Of a stretch of DNA of 64,000 bases, positions 1 through 10,731 are shown piece by piece (position 1 is the first letter of the stretch; every line of letters starts with the position of its first letter). Made by a program: the position numbers and the translations under genes. The notes below the pieces were generated by a model, which did no database searches, had not been told where the DNA came from, and saw nothing but the letters and a program-made list of their open reading frames with translations. This DNA is from Tulasnella sp. 424 (lineage: Eukaryota; Basidiomycota; Agaricomycetes; Cantharellales; Tulasnellaceae): positions 1-64,000 of the forward strand of contig WSUB01000125.1 in the NCBI GenBank assembly GCA_019633425.1, in the 5' to 3' direction.

Positions 1-262
1 TTCAGAATTTTCCTCAGCATTTTCTTCAGCTTGAAAAAGATGTGGACCATCTCCACTGAAAATGCTAATGATTATTGAGACATGAAAAGGGTCTATGTTT
101 TTCAGGGCCATAGTGAAAACCTTCACATTTTTCACTCAGAGGAAAATGGTCAGAGATTTTCGTCATAATTTTCCAAAAATGAAAAATTGTCAGGAAAAGT
201 GATTCCCCTCCCAGCGTTTTCTTCAAAATTTTCAGCCACAGAAAATGTTGATTTGCTCCCTG
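1..262. other. AT-rich edge tract, no gene seen
   Basis: The stretch is dense in the words TTTTC and GAAAA on both strands and has no credible reading frame. It looks like the end of a repetitive element cut by the window edge, but no terminal structure can be identified. Confidence 0.4.
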
Positions 263-1305
263 TGTATTTACTTAGCTTAAACTGTAGTTAGAGCATGCAT
301 AAGTAGTTGCAGGGTTAATAGAAAGCATTTGGAGGGTTAACTGAGAGTGAGAGACGGATGGGAACGTCCGGTGTTGAGCAGAGACGGCTGAGTGAAGACT
401 GGGAGCCGAAAATGGCAGTAGAGAGTGAAAAAGGGAATTCCAATGGAATTCCGGTGTTCTGATGCTCGGAGTAGGAACACAGGTATCGTTCGTGAATGCC
501 AGAAAGGTTTCCGGGTTGGTTAACCAAAAGGAAGGGCCTCGGCGACTCGAGATAAGCTGCAGCGCAGCTTACTAGGTTAAGCGCTGGTCCGGACTTCACG
601 GAAATAGCTGTGTGCTACCTTAGAAGTACGAATTGTGAAGCGAATACCACCGATGTGTCCGCGTTGGCAAGAGCTTTTGAATGGTACCAAAAACATAAGA
701 AGTTTCCTAACAGGGAATTCGCTAATCTGGGGATTGGGCGAATTGGGAACAATAATGACTATTTCCTTAAAAGGGAATGTCTATTGACATAGCACTACTA
801 GTACAGAATGTAGCTAGAGGTATTATGATTACAACGACGAACCTATCGTGTGGTTTGTCAAGGTTTCGAGCTCATTAGAGGTTGAAAGGTGCTGAGGACG
901 TCGGAGACGGCACTGGCATAGATGTCAAGATTAAGCTCGCGTTGACAACGCAAGAACCCTGTATTTCGAAGGGTTAGTCGATAGGGAGTTCGTTTATCAT
1001 GCAGAACTTAGCGGAATTGGTTTTGCAGAGCGAGTATGGTTTAGAGGGGGGTAAAAAGGATGTTCTGCCTCTCCTGAGGCAGAACCCGTATTTATTGACT
1101 AGATAAGAATGTACTAGAATGTTCTGCATTATTCTTCGTTGTTCTATCCTTTACCCGAACCTTCTATGTGCAGCAGAAGGCTCGGGCAACGCGCTGATGG
1201 TCTGCGCGAGGCTTTGGGCGCTTAATTGCCTGTTTAGGGAATTGAGCGGCCCTGAGCCCTTTGTAACGTGCTGCGGCACATTGCAAACCAGTCAGTGAGT
1301 CGCCT
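263..1305. repeat. Direct repeat, LTR-like, copy 1
   Basis: This block matches 1660-2690 in the same order and orientation over about 1 kb, with many substitutions (by eye roughly 70-75% alike). Shared blocks include the start TACTTAGCT(T/A)AA, a TTCACGGAAATAG box, an inverted repeat around GCCTC/GAGGC, and a GCAACG(T/C)GC-rich end. No protein domain is encoded; the short plus-strand frame at 610-792 has no recognisable family. The length and the paired direct orientation suggest solo or diverged LTRs of a retrotransposon, but no primer-binding site or coding interior was found between the copies. Confidence 0.6.
1062..1085. other. Perfect 10-bp inverted repeat (hairpin) in repeat copy 1
   Basis: GTTCTGCCTC and GAGGCAGAAC flank a TCCT loop and could form a ten base-pair stem. 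The same structure occurs in copy 2 at 2446-2469. It precedes a CCCGTATTTATT motif in both copies. Confidence 0.6.
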
Positions 1306-1659
1306 GAAGTAATTCATCGAGCTTACAAAGCTTGGATCGACGACTTCAGCGATGGGAAAAGCAGAGAATTCATTGTCGGTCCGGTTTCTCAAATAACCAG
1401 GCCGGAAAAGGGAATTTCTTTTTATTTACTTAGCTTTTGACTTCGGAGATTTGCGGATATGATTTGTAGAAGCAAAAGTGTAAAGAAGATGAAATTTATT
1501 AAGGAAAAACAAAATGGGAATGATTATTTTAATAGTATATTCGGGGGGGGGGGGGTAGCTGTTGAGCGCTGGTAGGCTGGAGGCGCGCGCGAGCCGTGAG
1601 AAACGGGAGTCGCCGCGCAGGATGCATATTAGAATAATGGTAAAGCAAGAATGACTAAT
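1306..1659. other. Spacer between the two LTR-like repeats
   Basis: About 350 bp without a gene. It holds an uninterrupted run of about 13 G near 1544-1556 and a GC-rich patch after it. No coding frame or structural RNA was recognised. It is too short to be the interior of an autonomous retrotransposon. Confidence 0.5.
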
Positions 1660-2690
1660 TACTTAGCTAAAACCGTAGCTAGAGCTTTGTAACTATTTGT
1701 AGATAAAATGGAATGAGCTTGGTGGGGTTTCGATAAAGGGAGACGGACGAGGATTGTCCGGTATTGAGCGGGTGAGGGGATATCTGCCAGATATGGCAGT
1801 GAAGAGCGATGAGGAAGCCTTAACAGGTATTCCGGCGTTCCGACGCTTGGAATATATTTGCACAGGCTATTCGCGTAAGCCGGATAGTTTTTTGGGCTTG
1901 ATCCCTGAGGGGAAAGGTCTCGGCGTATGACCGGAAGCTGCGGCGCGGCTTGCCGGATTTAAGCGCCGGTCGGACTTTCACGGAAATAGTCCGCGGAAGG
2001 CTTAGTAAATCGAATTACGTTAAGCGAATACCACCATCGTGCTCGCGTAAACGAGGGCTTTCGAATGGTATTGAAATCGTAAGGGGTTTCCTAAAAGAGG
2101 TTCGCTAATTTGGGAATTAAGCGATAAGGGCTTGGCTGAAGCGATTACCTTTAAAGGGAATCGTTTATTTGCCTAACTACCGTAATACAAAGTGTAGCTA
2201 CGAGTAGTACGAATACAACGGTGCAGAAACCGTACGATTTGATGAGGTCTCGGGCTCGCTAGAGGCCGAATAGAGTCGGGAACGTCTGAGACGGCGCCGA
2301 CGTTAATATCAAGATTATACTCGCGCTGATGACGTGAGAACTCTTTATCTCGAGAGTTAAAACGGGAACGAGTTTGTTTGTCATGCGGAACTTAAGCGGA
2401 ATTGGGTTTCGCTGAGTGAATGGTTATGAGGGGGTAAAAAGGGTTGTTCTGCCTCTCTTGAGGCAGGACCCGTATTTATTTGCTAGATAAGGACATACTA
2501 GAGTATTCTAGAGTATTCTACATAATTCTATCACTCTCCCGAACCTTCTATGCGCAGTGGAAGGCGCGGGCAACGCGCCGATGGTTGGAGCGAGGCTTTG
2601 GGCACTTAATTGCCGAATTAGGGAATTAAGCGGTCCTGAGCCCGTTGCAACGTGCTGCGGCACGTTGTAGAACCATCAGCGAGTCGCCCG
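1660..2690. repeat. Direct repeat, LTR-like, copy 2
   Basis: Second copy of the block at 263-1305, same strand, with point differences and small indels throughout. The 3' end (near 2640-2690) runs directly into the flank of the NLR-A segmental duplication, so the element may mark the left breakpoint of that duplication. Confidence 0.6.
2446..2469. other. Hairpin in repeat copy 2
   Basis: GTTCTGCCTC-TCTT-GAGGCAGGAC is the counterpart of the perfect inverted repeat in copy 1. Its single change (A to G in the right arm) turns a U-A pair into a U-G pair, so the stem would survive in RNA. Confidence 0.5.
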
Positions 2691-2701
2691 AAAGAACCCG
2701 T

Positions 2702-3133
2702 GCTGCATATACACGACATTGATTGTCACCGTGATGCTTACTCATGGAGGTTCTTCTGGCCGTCATCAAACCCCGGTCCTCATTGTACTATGATTCCCAT
2801 TCTTCATGCTCTTACCTCTGTTCTTGTCTGTATTGGCTAATGTTGCTGAGGTTTTGTACAATACCTATATTTTGATTATCCAGTCCATTCCACAGTTAGC
2901 ATTGAGAGATTGGGATCTGCAAGTGGGATTTTGCCTGCTCTGCATGTAAAGCCAGTTGGGTCCATGACTTTCTTTTACAACCATCCTGTGATGAATGGTA
3001 TTGTGCTCTGCAGCTTGGTGGATGAGATGCAAGGGATGAGCTGAAATGATTCTCCAAGTTCACACTGACTATATACAAGTAGAACATAGACCACAGCACA
3101 GAAGACAAGGCTGGGAGGTTCGTATGGTACACA
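2702..3133. repeat. Duplicated 3' flank of NLR-A
   Basis: This stretch downstream of the NLR-A stop codon matches 15578-16022 downstream of NLR-B almost collinearly, starting at CTGCATATACACGA in both. It defines the left boundary of the segmental duplication. It carries no intact gene; short open frames in either strand are not conserved between the copies. Confidence 0.75.
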
Positions 3134-6100
3134 TTAGACATGGCAGGATGGCAAACAATCCCTCAAAAGGGGATATGAATGGAGTGGTTCTAAAGAAAAA
3201 GCTTGAGAGACATCGACAAATGAGACTGAATGGGATGCAACGACGATAAAATGGTTAACAAGAAAGGCCTGGGAATGAGCATTGCTGTGAAAGTATTCTG
3301 AAGGTAACCAGAGTAGGTATAAGTTGCCAAGGGTCACCCATTGCTGTTTGATTTGCAAAGAGATGTGGTGGGATGGAGAGTTATCCAAGGCCATGATTGC
3401 AATATCCAAGGGTGTAAGTTGCAGATGGGTTATGGGATCCCAGTAACACTCTACCCCTGAACGGTCCTGAGAAACAAGTAGACCAGCTTGCAAGAAGACC
3501 ACTGATGTCACCCAATTGCTATGCCCTTTGAGGGGATCACCAATGGGAGACCATGTCTCTACATTCCAGAGCTGAATGGTGCAATCACTGGATCCAGAAG
3601 CAAGGGTCTTCCCATCTGGTGAGAAGGCCACTGACCTCACCCAGTGGCTATGCCCTCTGAGTGGCACACCAATTGGAGACCCTGCCTCAACATTCCACAG
3701 CTGGATGGTGCAATCATCAGATCCAGAGGCAAGAGTCTTGCCATCTGGTGAGAAGGCCACTGACCTCACCCAGTTTCTATGCCCTCTAAGGGGTTTGCCA
3801 ATTGTAGAGCCTGCCTCAACTTTCCACAGCTGGATGGTATTATCATGGGATCCAGAGGCAAGGGTCTTCCCATCTGGTGCAAAGGCCACAGACACCACAA
3901 ACTTGCTGTGCCCTTTGAGGGGCTCACCAATTGGAGAGCCTGCCTCAACATTCCATAGCTGGATAGTGCAATCATCAGATCCAGAGGCAAGGGTTTTCCC
4001 ATCTGGTGAGACGGTCACTGATGTCACTAAATTGCTATGCCCTCTGAGGGGATCACCAATTGGAGAGCCTGCCTCAAGATTCCATAACTGAATGGTGCAA
4101 TCACCAGATCCAGTGGCAAGGGTCTTCCCATCTGGTGAGAAAGCCACTGACCTCACCTGAATGCTATGCCCTCTGGGTGGCACACCGAATGGAGACCCTG
4201 CTGCAAAATTCCAGAGGCGGATGTTATGATCATGGGACCCAGAGGCAAGGGTCTTCCCATCAGGTGAGAAGGCCACTGACCTCACCCAATTGCTATGTGC
4301 TTTGAGGGCCTTACCAATGGGGGAGGTTGCCTCAACATTCCAGAGCTGGATGGTGCAATCATTGGATCCAGAGGCAAGGGTCTTCCCATCTGGTGAGAAG
4401 GCCACTGATGTCACTGAATTGCTATGCCCTTTGAGTGGCTCACCAATAGGAGATCCTGCTTCAACATTCCAGAGCCAGATGGTGTGGTCATTGGATCCAG
4501 AGGCAAGGGTCTTCCCGTCTGGTGAGAAGGCCACTGACCTCACCCAATTTCTATGCCCTTTGAGGGACACACTGACTGGAGACCCTGCCCCAACATTCCA
4601 TAACTGGATGGTGCAATCATCAGATCCAGAGGCAAGGGTCTTCCCATCTGGTGAGAAGGCCACTGCCCTCACCCAGTCCCTATGCCCTCTGAGGGGTTCA
4701 CCAATTAGACGCCCTGCTTCAACGTTCCACAGCTGGATGGTCTGATCATGGGATCCTGAAGCAAGGGTCTTCCCATCTGGTGCAAAGGCCACTGACACCA
4801 CCAACTTGCTGTGCCCTCTGAGGGGCTCACCAATAAGAGACCCTGCCTCAACATTCCACAGCTGGACAGTGCAATCATTAGATCCAGAGACAAGGGTCTT
4901 CCCATCTGGTGAGAAGACCACTGAGGTCACCCAATTGCTATGCCCTCTGAGGGGCTCACCAATGGGAGACCCTACTTCAACACTCCACAGGTGAATGGTG
5001 TGATCATGGGACCCAGAGGCAAGGGTCTTCCCATCTGGTGAGAAGGTCACTGACCTCACCCAGTCCCTATGCCCTCTGAGGGGCTCACCAATAGGAGACC
5101 CTGCCTCAACATTCCACAGCCAAACAGTGCGATCATGGGACCCAGAGGCAAGGGTCTTCCCGTCAGGTGAGAAGGCCACTGACCTCACCCAGTCCCTATG
5201 CCCTGTGAGGGGCTCACCAATGGGAGACCCTGTCTCAATGTTCCAGAGCCTGATGGTGCAATCATCAGCTCCAGAGGCAAGAGTCTTCCCATCTGGTGAG
5301 AAGGCCACTGAACCCACACTTGAGGAAACAGCTCTACTCCAGAGAGCCGCTGACCACCCTGATCTCTGGTGGCCATATTTTATTTTGTTCATTCCTTGGT
5401 TGCCATAGTGCTCATACAGCTTTGTATGAATTGGGCACACAGGGAGTGCTGATATGTAGATCTGCAATGCTCCAAATGAAATGGGCACTAGAAATGCACT
5501 GATGAAACGATGCAAGTCATTCCATGTTTCAATCAGCCATTGTTCTGCTTTACACTTCAGAACCTGTTACCACCCTTAAGTCAGCTGGTTGCAGCCTCAA
5601 AAATAAGTAGTAAATTTCCTCCTACCTCCAGCCACTTGTGAACCTCCTTAGCAATGGTAACGGCCTCTCCCGTTGCTTCAATTAAGCTCATGACTTCAAG
5701 CCAGGACAGTAGCTGTTCCTTGGTAAAGTCCCTGAAATTAGATTTGAGAGGGATGATGGTAGCTGAATCTAGGTTAGATTGCACACCAGCCATCAGGTGT
5801 ATTGGCCATGATCGGCAACAATACTGAAGGCCCTTGGGTATATGGTGCTCCACCTTCCTCTGAACCTCAGGATCAAAGTTGGGTTTTGATAGGTCTGACA
5901 AAGAGCAAATGTTCTTCTTCAGACTTTTATGCATCAGTTGGATACATCGTAATGCAATACTTTGGTGGTTATGAGGTATGTCAATGAAATATGGTTTTTG
6001 GTTGCATCGCCCAGCATCAGTCAAGAGATCTCGAATTGACGTGTGCATGAATTGGATAGGATCACTTGATAATGCTGAAATGGATAGCACCGAAGTAAGA

Positions 6101-9001
6101 TCAGCAAGTATTTGCCCATGCAAAAGCTCCACAACTCCATCTTGATCCTCGGTAGCAAACAACTCATGATCCGCACAGAGGTAGGCAATGACTTCCAATG
6201 AGACGGGATAAGGTGCTGCAACAAGGATTCCCAATACACGGCAGAGGAGCTGGTCTTCTCCATCTGCCGTCTTCAGCCTGTCAAATGCTCTGGTAAGAAT
6301 CTGGTGGTATAGATGATCCAATCCGTCCCATCCGGTGGGAGCCTTAACCAGCTCATTAAGCCGGCGTTTCGGCATCTTCTCACTGATGTACTTGATTGCA
6401 GTATGGGCCCATTGAAACAGACCTTGTGACAGGATGCTGAGGGAATCGAGCGCCTCCTGGGAGGGCCAGTCATCTGGGAGACGGTGATCTGTCCGGGTTC
6501 TCGAAAGCCTGTCGTGAAGGAACAGCTTTAGGTCCTGGGTCGTCCCAGGGAGATTGTCCAAACCCTCCTTTCGCCACGCTTGCTTGTCAAGAGCGCGAAC
6601 CAGAGGATCCTCAGGACGACTGGTCACAAGAAATTTGATATTCGCTCGGACAGATGAAGCGTAATGCGCAATGGCCTCGATGAATCTCACGGCATATTCC
6701 AAATCCTCGCATTCGTCTAATGCATCCACAACCAGGAGGACCGGCGGGGAATTTGGCTCTAGTTTCTGCAGTGGCTCGACCAGGAGAGTGAATTGCAACA
6801 TCCCGGTCGTCCCATATAGCCTGGAGGACAGCTTCTTTAACTTCACTCGTGCCATTACAAACGAGTTGTCTTGCGAGCGCACAGACAAGGCCCTTCGATA
6901 ATGCTGTCTGGCCCCGACGGAAGTGAAATAGCGCGCAGGAAGCTTTCCGCTCTCCGACTGGGAGTCTCCATCCATATGCGACCGTTGACGCAATTGCGGA
7001 CTTGCCTCGTCCAGCCATGCCCATCAACCAGAGAACAGGCTCCGAGCTCTTCCCCCTACCCATCCAGTCATTAATTGCAGCTAAAATGTTCACTCGAGTT
7101 CCCGGGTGACAGACGACATTCTCAATTTTGTCATCCCGGGCTCCGTAATTGCCATCTCCCAAACACGCGGGCAATTCTCGCCGCTCTTTCTGTACCTCGG
7201 CAATGTCTGGAAGTCGAATTGTAAGTCAAAGGACCTCATCGTTTAAAGAAGGCACGAACAGAGATCAGTAACGCGGTCTGTGGTGTTGATGTTGAGGAGT
7301 AACTGAAGACGGCGAACATCGGCAAACAGGTTCCCGATCCCCTATGAGGCACATACCTGCATCTCATTCAAAGCGCGTTGGATTTTCGCCTCCCACTCCT
7401 GTAACTTCCCAGCGTTCTCGCCAGACGAGAACAGCCTCCGAGCTGTCCCCTGTAATTGCAATTGCTGTACATCACCGTGTACACTACGAAGTTCGCTGGA
7501 TGCGTACCATCAGAAATTTTCTTACGACCCCTAAGCGCGGAGGAACAGACTTGCCTCTAAAGATTGCTAATAAGTTTAGTCATTTTGTTTCGTTCCGGTT
7601 TGAATGACTGATGCTTAAATTGGTCGAGAATGTCGGACAGCCGAGATGTACGTGCCTGCAAGAGCTCTGCCGCCTCCTCATTGCTGTCCATATCCTAACA
7701 GCGTTTCTCGTGTCAGAGAGGTGGTACGCTCGAGTCATTGAAGCGGTAACGCACTTGGACCATTTCGACGCATGTCAACCCAACTTTGGCGGCTGCTCCG
7801 ACATAGCTTCCAACGATTGGGATCACTCCTGAATATGCCTCAACGCTTGTAAATACCTTTCTTGCCATATTAAGAGTTTCTTGGTGGCGAGAGCTCTTGG
7901 ATCGCGCTTCGGGCACGTTTGACGACTGGGCTAGTCCGGTGGCCACTACTTGGCGTTGATCAGGGATTGCTCCGGGTTCCGAGGACTGCGAGACGATTGG
8001 TGTCGAGCTTGGCGAGAATCCAGTTGGCTCAATGGGTTTCTTCGGATCCTCGCGAGAATCGTCGGGATCACCGGAAGTTTCCCTGCTGCCCTCAAGTGCC
8101 ACAGCGGAATTGACTCGCTCGCTCTGAGGAACGCCTAAGCCTTCCGTGGAGGGCACTTCACTAGAAGCGACGATGAGCTTCTGACCACTTGAGGGAACGG
8201 GAATCTCAGGCGATTCTTTTTCGGACTTCGAGTGCTCCCCTGCAATTGAGCTTTGGACGGGCAACTCGGTCTGACGGACGAGGTGGGCCCCAAGCGAGCT
8301 TCCTAAGGCTTCGTTAGCCCCGTCCCCTAAATTCTCCTACGAGCGACGAAAGTGAATTAGGGTAAGGGGTAGAGAAATAGTATATCTAAAGTCTTACGTA
8401 AATGACTTTTGAGGATAAGACGACGTCGTCCTGACAAGTCTGCAAAATTCGACTGCAACGGCCTGCTCGCAGCATCGCAAGGTAGTACTTAATCCGCTCT
8501 CGAATACCTCGATTGCGAACCCCGTACTTTGATGATATCTTCTCCAGTTTTGAGCTGACTTCGCGAAGAACACTATTGGGCGGTAGAAGGTTGTTTGCAA
8601 ATACCAACGACGTTCCCGAGAATGTCGCCACTGGCAGGCAGCTCTCACCTGATAAAGTTCTCCACAGCACCACGCAAGTCTTCGGGCAATTCATTTGCAG
8701 TACCGTAAAGTTCTTGGATATTCGGGGAACCTTCGATAGCCTGCAACAAATCTTGCGCCGCCGTTCGAGACCTACGCGGCCACTCGGTGCCCTAATGTCG
8801 TACGACTGAGCGCTTAGGCCACCGACACAACAAGGTGAGAGTGGTTACCTCGAGAATAGATCTTGCGATGCTCTGGGCGTCTTGGAAACGTTTGTGAAAA
8901 TTGGAATTCAAACCTTCGCTTTGTGTCGATTGCCGCCCACGCTGTGGCGATATACCCGAGGGTATGGTAGGCGGCTGACCGACGTTGGATTCGTTGTTCA
9001 T
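3134..9001 (-). pseudogene. NACHT-WD40 NLR-like gene, copy A, disrupted
   Basis: Multi-exon STAND/NLR gene with the same exon plan as the intact copy B. Order: short N-terminal helical exons (9001 to about 8390), a Ser/Pro-rich linker exon (about 8340-7750), two small exons, a NACHT exon (about 7220-5600), and a WD40 exon (about 5551-3134). Walker A (GMAGRGKS) and Walker B (LLVVDALDECED) are visible. Two lesions break the frame relative to copy B. A TAG replaces CAG at 7557-7559 at the end of the exon beginning MDSNEEAAELLQARTSRL. A net 23-nt deletion near 6785-6805, between Walker A and Walker B, shifts the frame. The remaining exons, including the whole WD40 exon, are open. A full-length product is therefore unlikely; a truncated WD40 or NACHT protein from an internal start cannot be excluded. 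Confidence 0.85.
3500..5325 (-). repeat. 14 near-identical WD40 repeats, copy A
   Basis: The last NLR-A exon encodes fourteen full 43-residue repeats plus one degenerate one, i.e. 129-bp tandem units. The core SVAFSPDGKTLASGS-D is almost invariant. Variation concentrates in a few places: the residues after SGS (HDRT, NDCT, DDCT), the end of the blade (GHRDW, GHSNL, GHSKF) and the residue before LWN. Copy B has twelve full units. Uniform repeats with focal variability are the pattern of WD40 arrays under concerted evolution in fungal NLRs. Confidence 0.85.
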
Positions 9002-9479
9002 TGCTCAGGGATTTGATCGTCGTATTCGATAGAGTGCTGATGGAATGTAGCAGAGAGACCTCGATGTAGAGACCAAAGGTAGAGGTTGGTGGAGGAGGGC
9101 TCTGATTGCGTGCACGCGTAATGCGACGCACGTGCACCAGGGGGTTTCCTATTTTTAGGTACAACGAGCTGCACCCGAACCGGTTCGATTAGAGCCGTGA
9201 GGACACCCGGAAATCGGGCAGTGACTTTGCGGAGGCACGGGTGGAGCTCGAAGATGCCCGAATGTTAGGACAATTCAGCTAGACGTCCTCATGAATTCGA
9301 AAGGTTTGCTTGGCAAGGCTTCGAAACCGTCAATGGAAAGTCGAATCGACCAAAAAGTTCAGGCGTTTTTCAAATTTGCAATACAGACGAAACGGGAAAG
9401 CATAATGCAGACTCCTTCACTGCCAGGTATGGCGTTAGGGCTCGAGGTAGGGGTTAATTTAGGGAGCCTGTGAGAATTA
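9002..9479. other. Duplicated upstream region of NLR-A
   Basis: The stretch matches 21826-22230 upstream of NLR-B with many indels and contains no intact gene. A copy-B frame around 22125-22243 is disrupted here by stops near 9280-9295. It probably includes the NLR promoter and 5' leader. Confidence 0.55.
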
Positions 9480-9907
9480 CTTCTAGCGAGACCCAGTGGA
9501 GTAGCGTTATTACCTTGTCGACCCAATTATCACTAGGCCGATAGCATGAGCCATCCAGATCGAGCGAATTTGAGAGGGGCCTGGTGACCTCGTTTCTAGC
9601 CACTGAGACTTAAGTTGGTCTGTGGCGGTGCTGAGGGACTGACCTTCCCGCAGTTTGGGGAGCCTGACGCGTAATTTCACTCTGGACCGTCCTTTCACCA
9701 AAGACGCACATGGACTTTTCCTTCACCTTCTCCGACCTCCTCAGTCTCTCAAAGCCTCTCAAAGCTTTTAAGAACGCGCGCATATCGCGTCATGGCACCT
9801 CGAGCAACTCAAGCCTCCCAAGCCACTACCTCGACCGAGTGCGGGTCCCGCCGCAAATATCGGGAAGCGGCGGACGAAGAGGAGAAAGGTTTATACCGGT
9901 GGAGGTT
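9480..9907 (+). pseudogene. Internally deleted relic of NSE3
   Basis: Bases 9480-9824 match the promoter and first codons of the intact NSE3 at 22655-22965, including the ATG and MAPRATQASQA. At about 9824/9825 the sequence jumps to the NSE3 C-terminal coding region (counterpart 24046 onward), and a second small gap removes the Gly-rich stretch. Similarity ends near 9907. The MAGE domain is absent, so this is a dead remnant of the duplicated segment. Confidence 0.8.
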
Positions 9908-10731
9908 GTAACAATCAACTCTCCTGTCACTCCATGTTGGGACAGTCCTGAAGTGATCGGGACGAGTACATTCTTGTGGCTGTCCACTCACCTCCCACAG
10001 CTTCGGATCTGCGCGCGCGATTTCAATTCCGACTGGTCTTTCCTCTCTCAACGTCGCATCCCCACATACAGACTTACCCTCCTCACCTCCTCACCTCCTC
10101 ACCTCCTCACCTTCTCACATGTCTCTCTTTCCCCGCAAGGCTTCAGACTGCAACGTAGCTTCGATGCTGGTATTTCGCGTAATTTAATCGTGGCAGGCTC
10201 GGCGTGATGAATCATTGTGTGCGCGGACCAAGAGCAGAGAAGGAAGAAGAAGGGTATGCATAAACCACGGTGACGATGATGTACAAGGAGGAGAGGATGC
10301 GGCTGTCACGTCACAAGACCATGCTAGCTCTTCGGTTCGAGCTAAGGGGCAACTTGATGGATACGTCCCCAACGCCCCCGATCCCCCCTCCTCAAGGATA
10401 CCAAGGTCTTTTCAAACACACTGCAGACGGCTCCCTCTCCAATCCACCTCGAGGATATTCCCGCTCCCCTGCTCTATAACGCCGCACGCCAGTCAGCACC
10501 ATGAAAGCTCTCCAACGACTTCGAATCCTGTTACCCGATCGCCTCAAGCTTTTGAATCCCCCCTCGTCTGGCTTCTCCCCCTCATCAATCCACACCCGTC
10601 TCCCTCGACCTCCAACCAAAAGGTAAGGCCCTCTAGTCGCTCTCCTTGCACGAATCACTCAGTTCACAAGTCTCCTTCCTTGGTGCATTGGACAGTCCAC
10701 ATCCACATCTTCATCGACGCTATCTGAAGAG
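9908..10731. other. Intergenic, duplication edge and kinase-relic upstream region
   Basis: No gene. It holds a CCTCA-type microsatellite and, at 10501-10524, an ATGAAAGCTCTCCAACGAC word identical to the start of LKR/SDH at 24761, which may mark the right edge of duplication unit A. The remainder probably was the promoter of the histidine kinase relic. Confidence 0.45.
10078..10118. repeat. CTCACCTC microsatellite
   Basis: Four to five tandem copies of an eight-base CTCACCTC unit, with a single C-to-T change in the last copy. No coding role is apparent. Confidence 0.8.

Noticed and set aside
1540..1560. G-run as a possible telomere or quadruplex element
   Set aside because: A single homopolymer run, not a telomeric repeat; could be a sequencing or assembly weak point.
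3576..5408. Long plus-strand open frames opposite the WD40 exon
   Set aside because: They are antisense shadows of the 129-bp repeat and recur with the same phase in each unit; no family resemblance.
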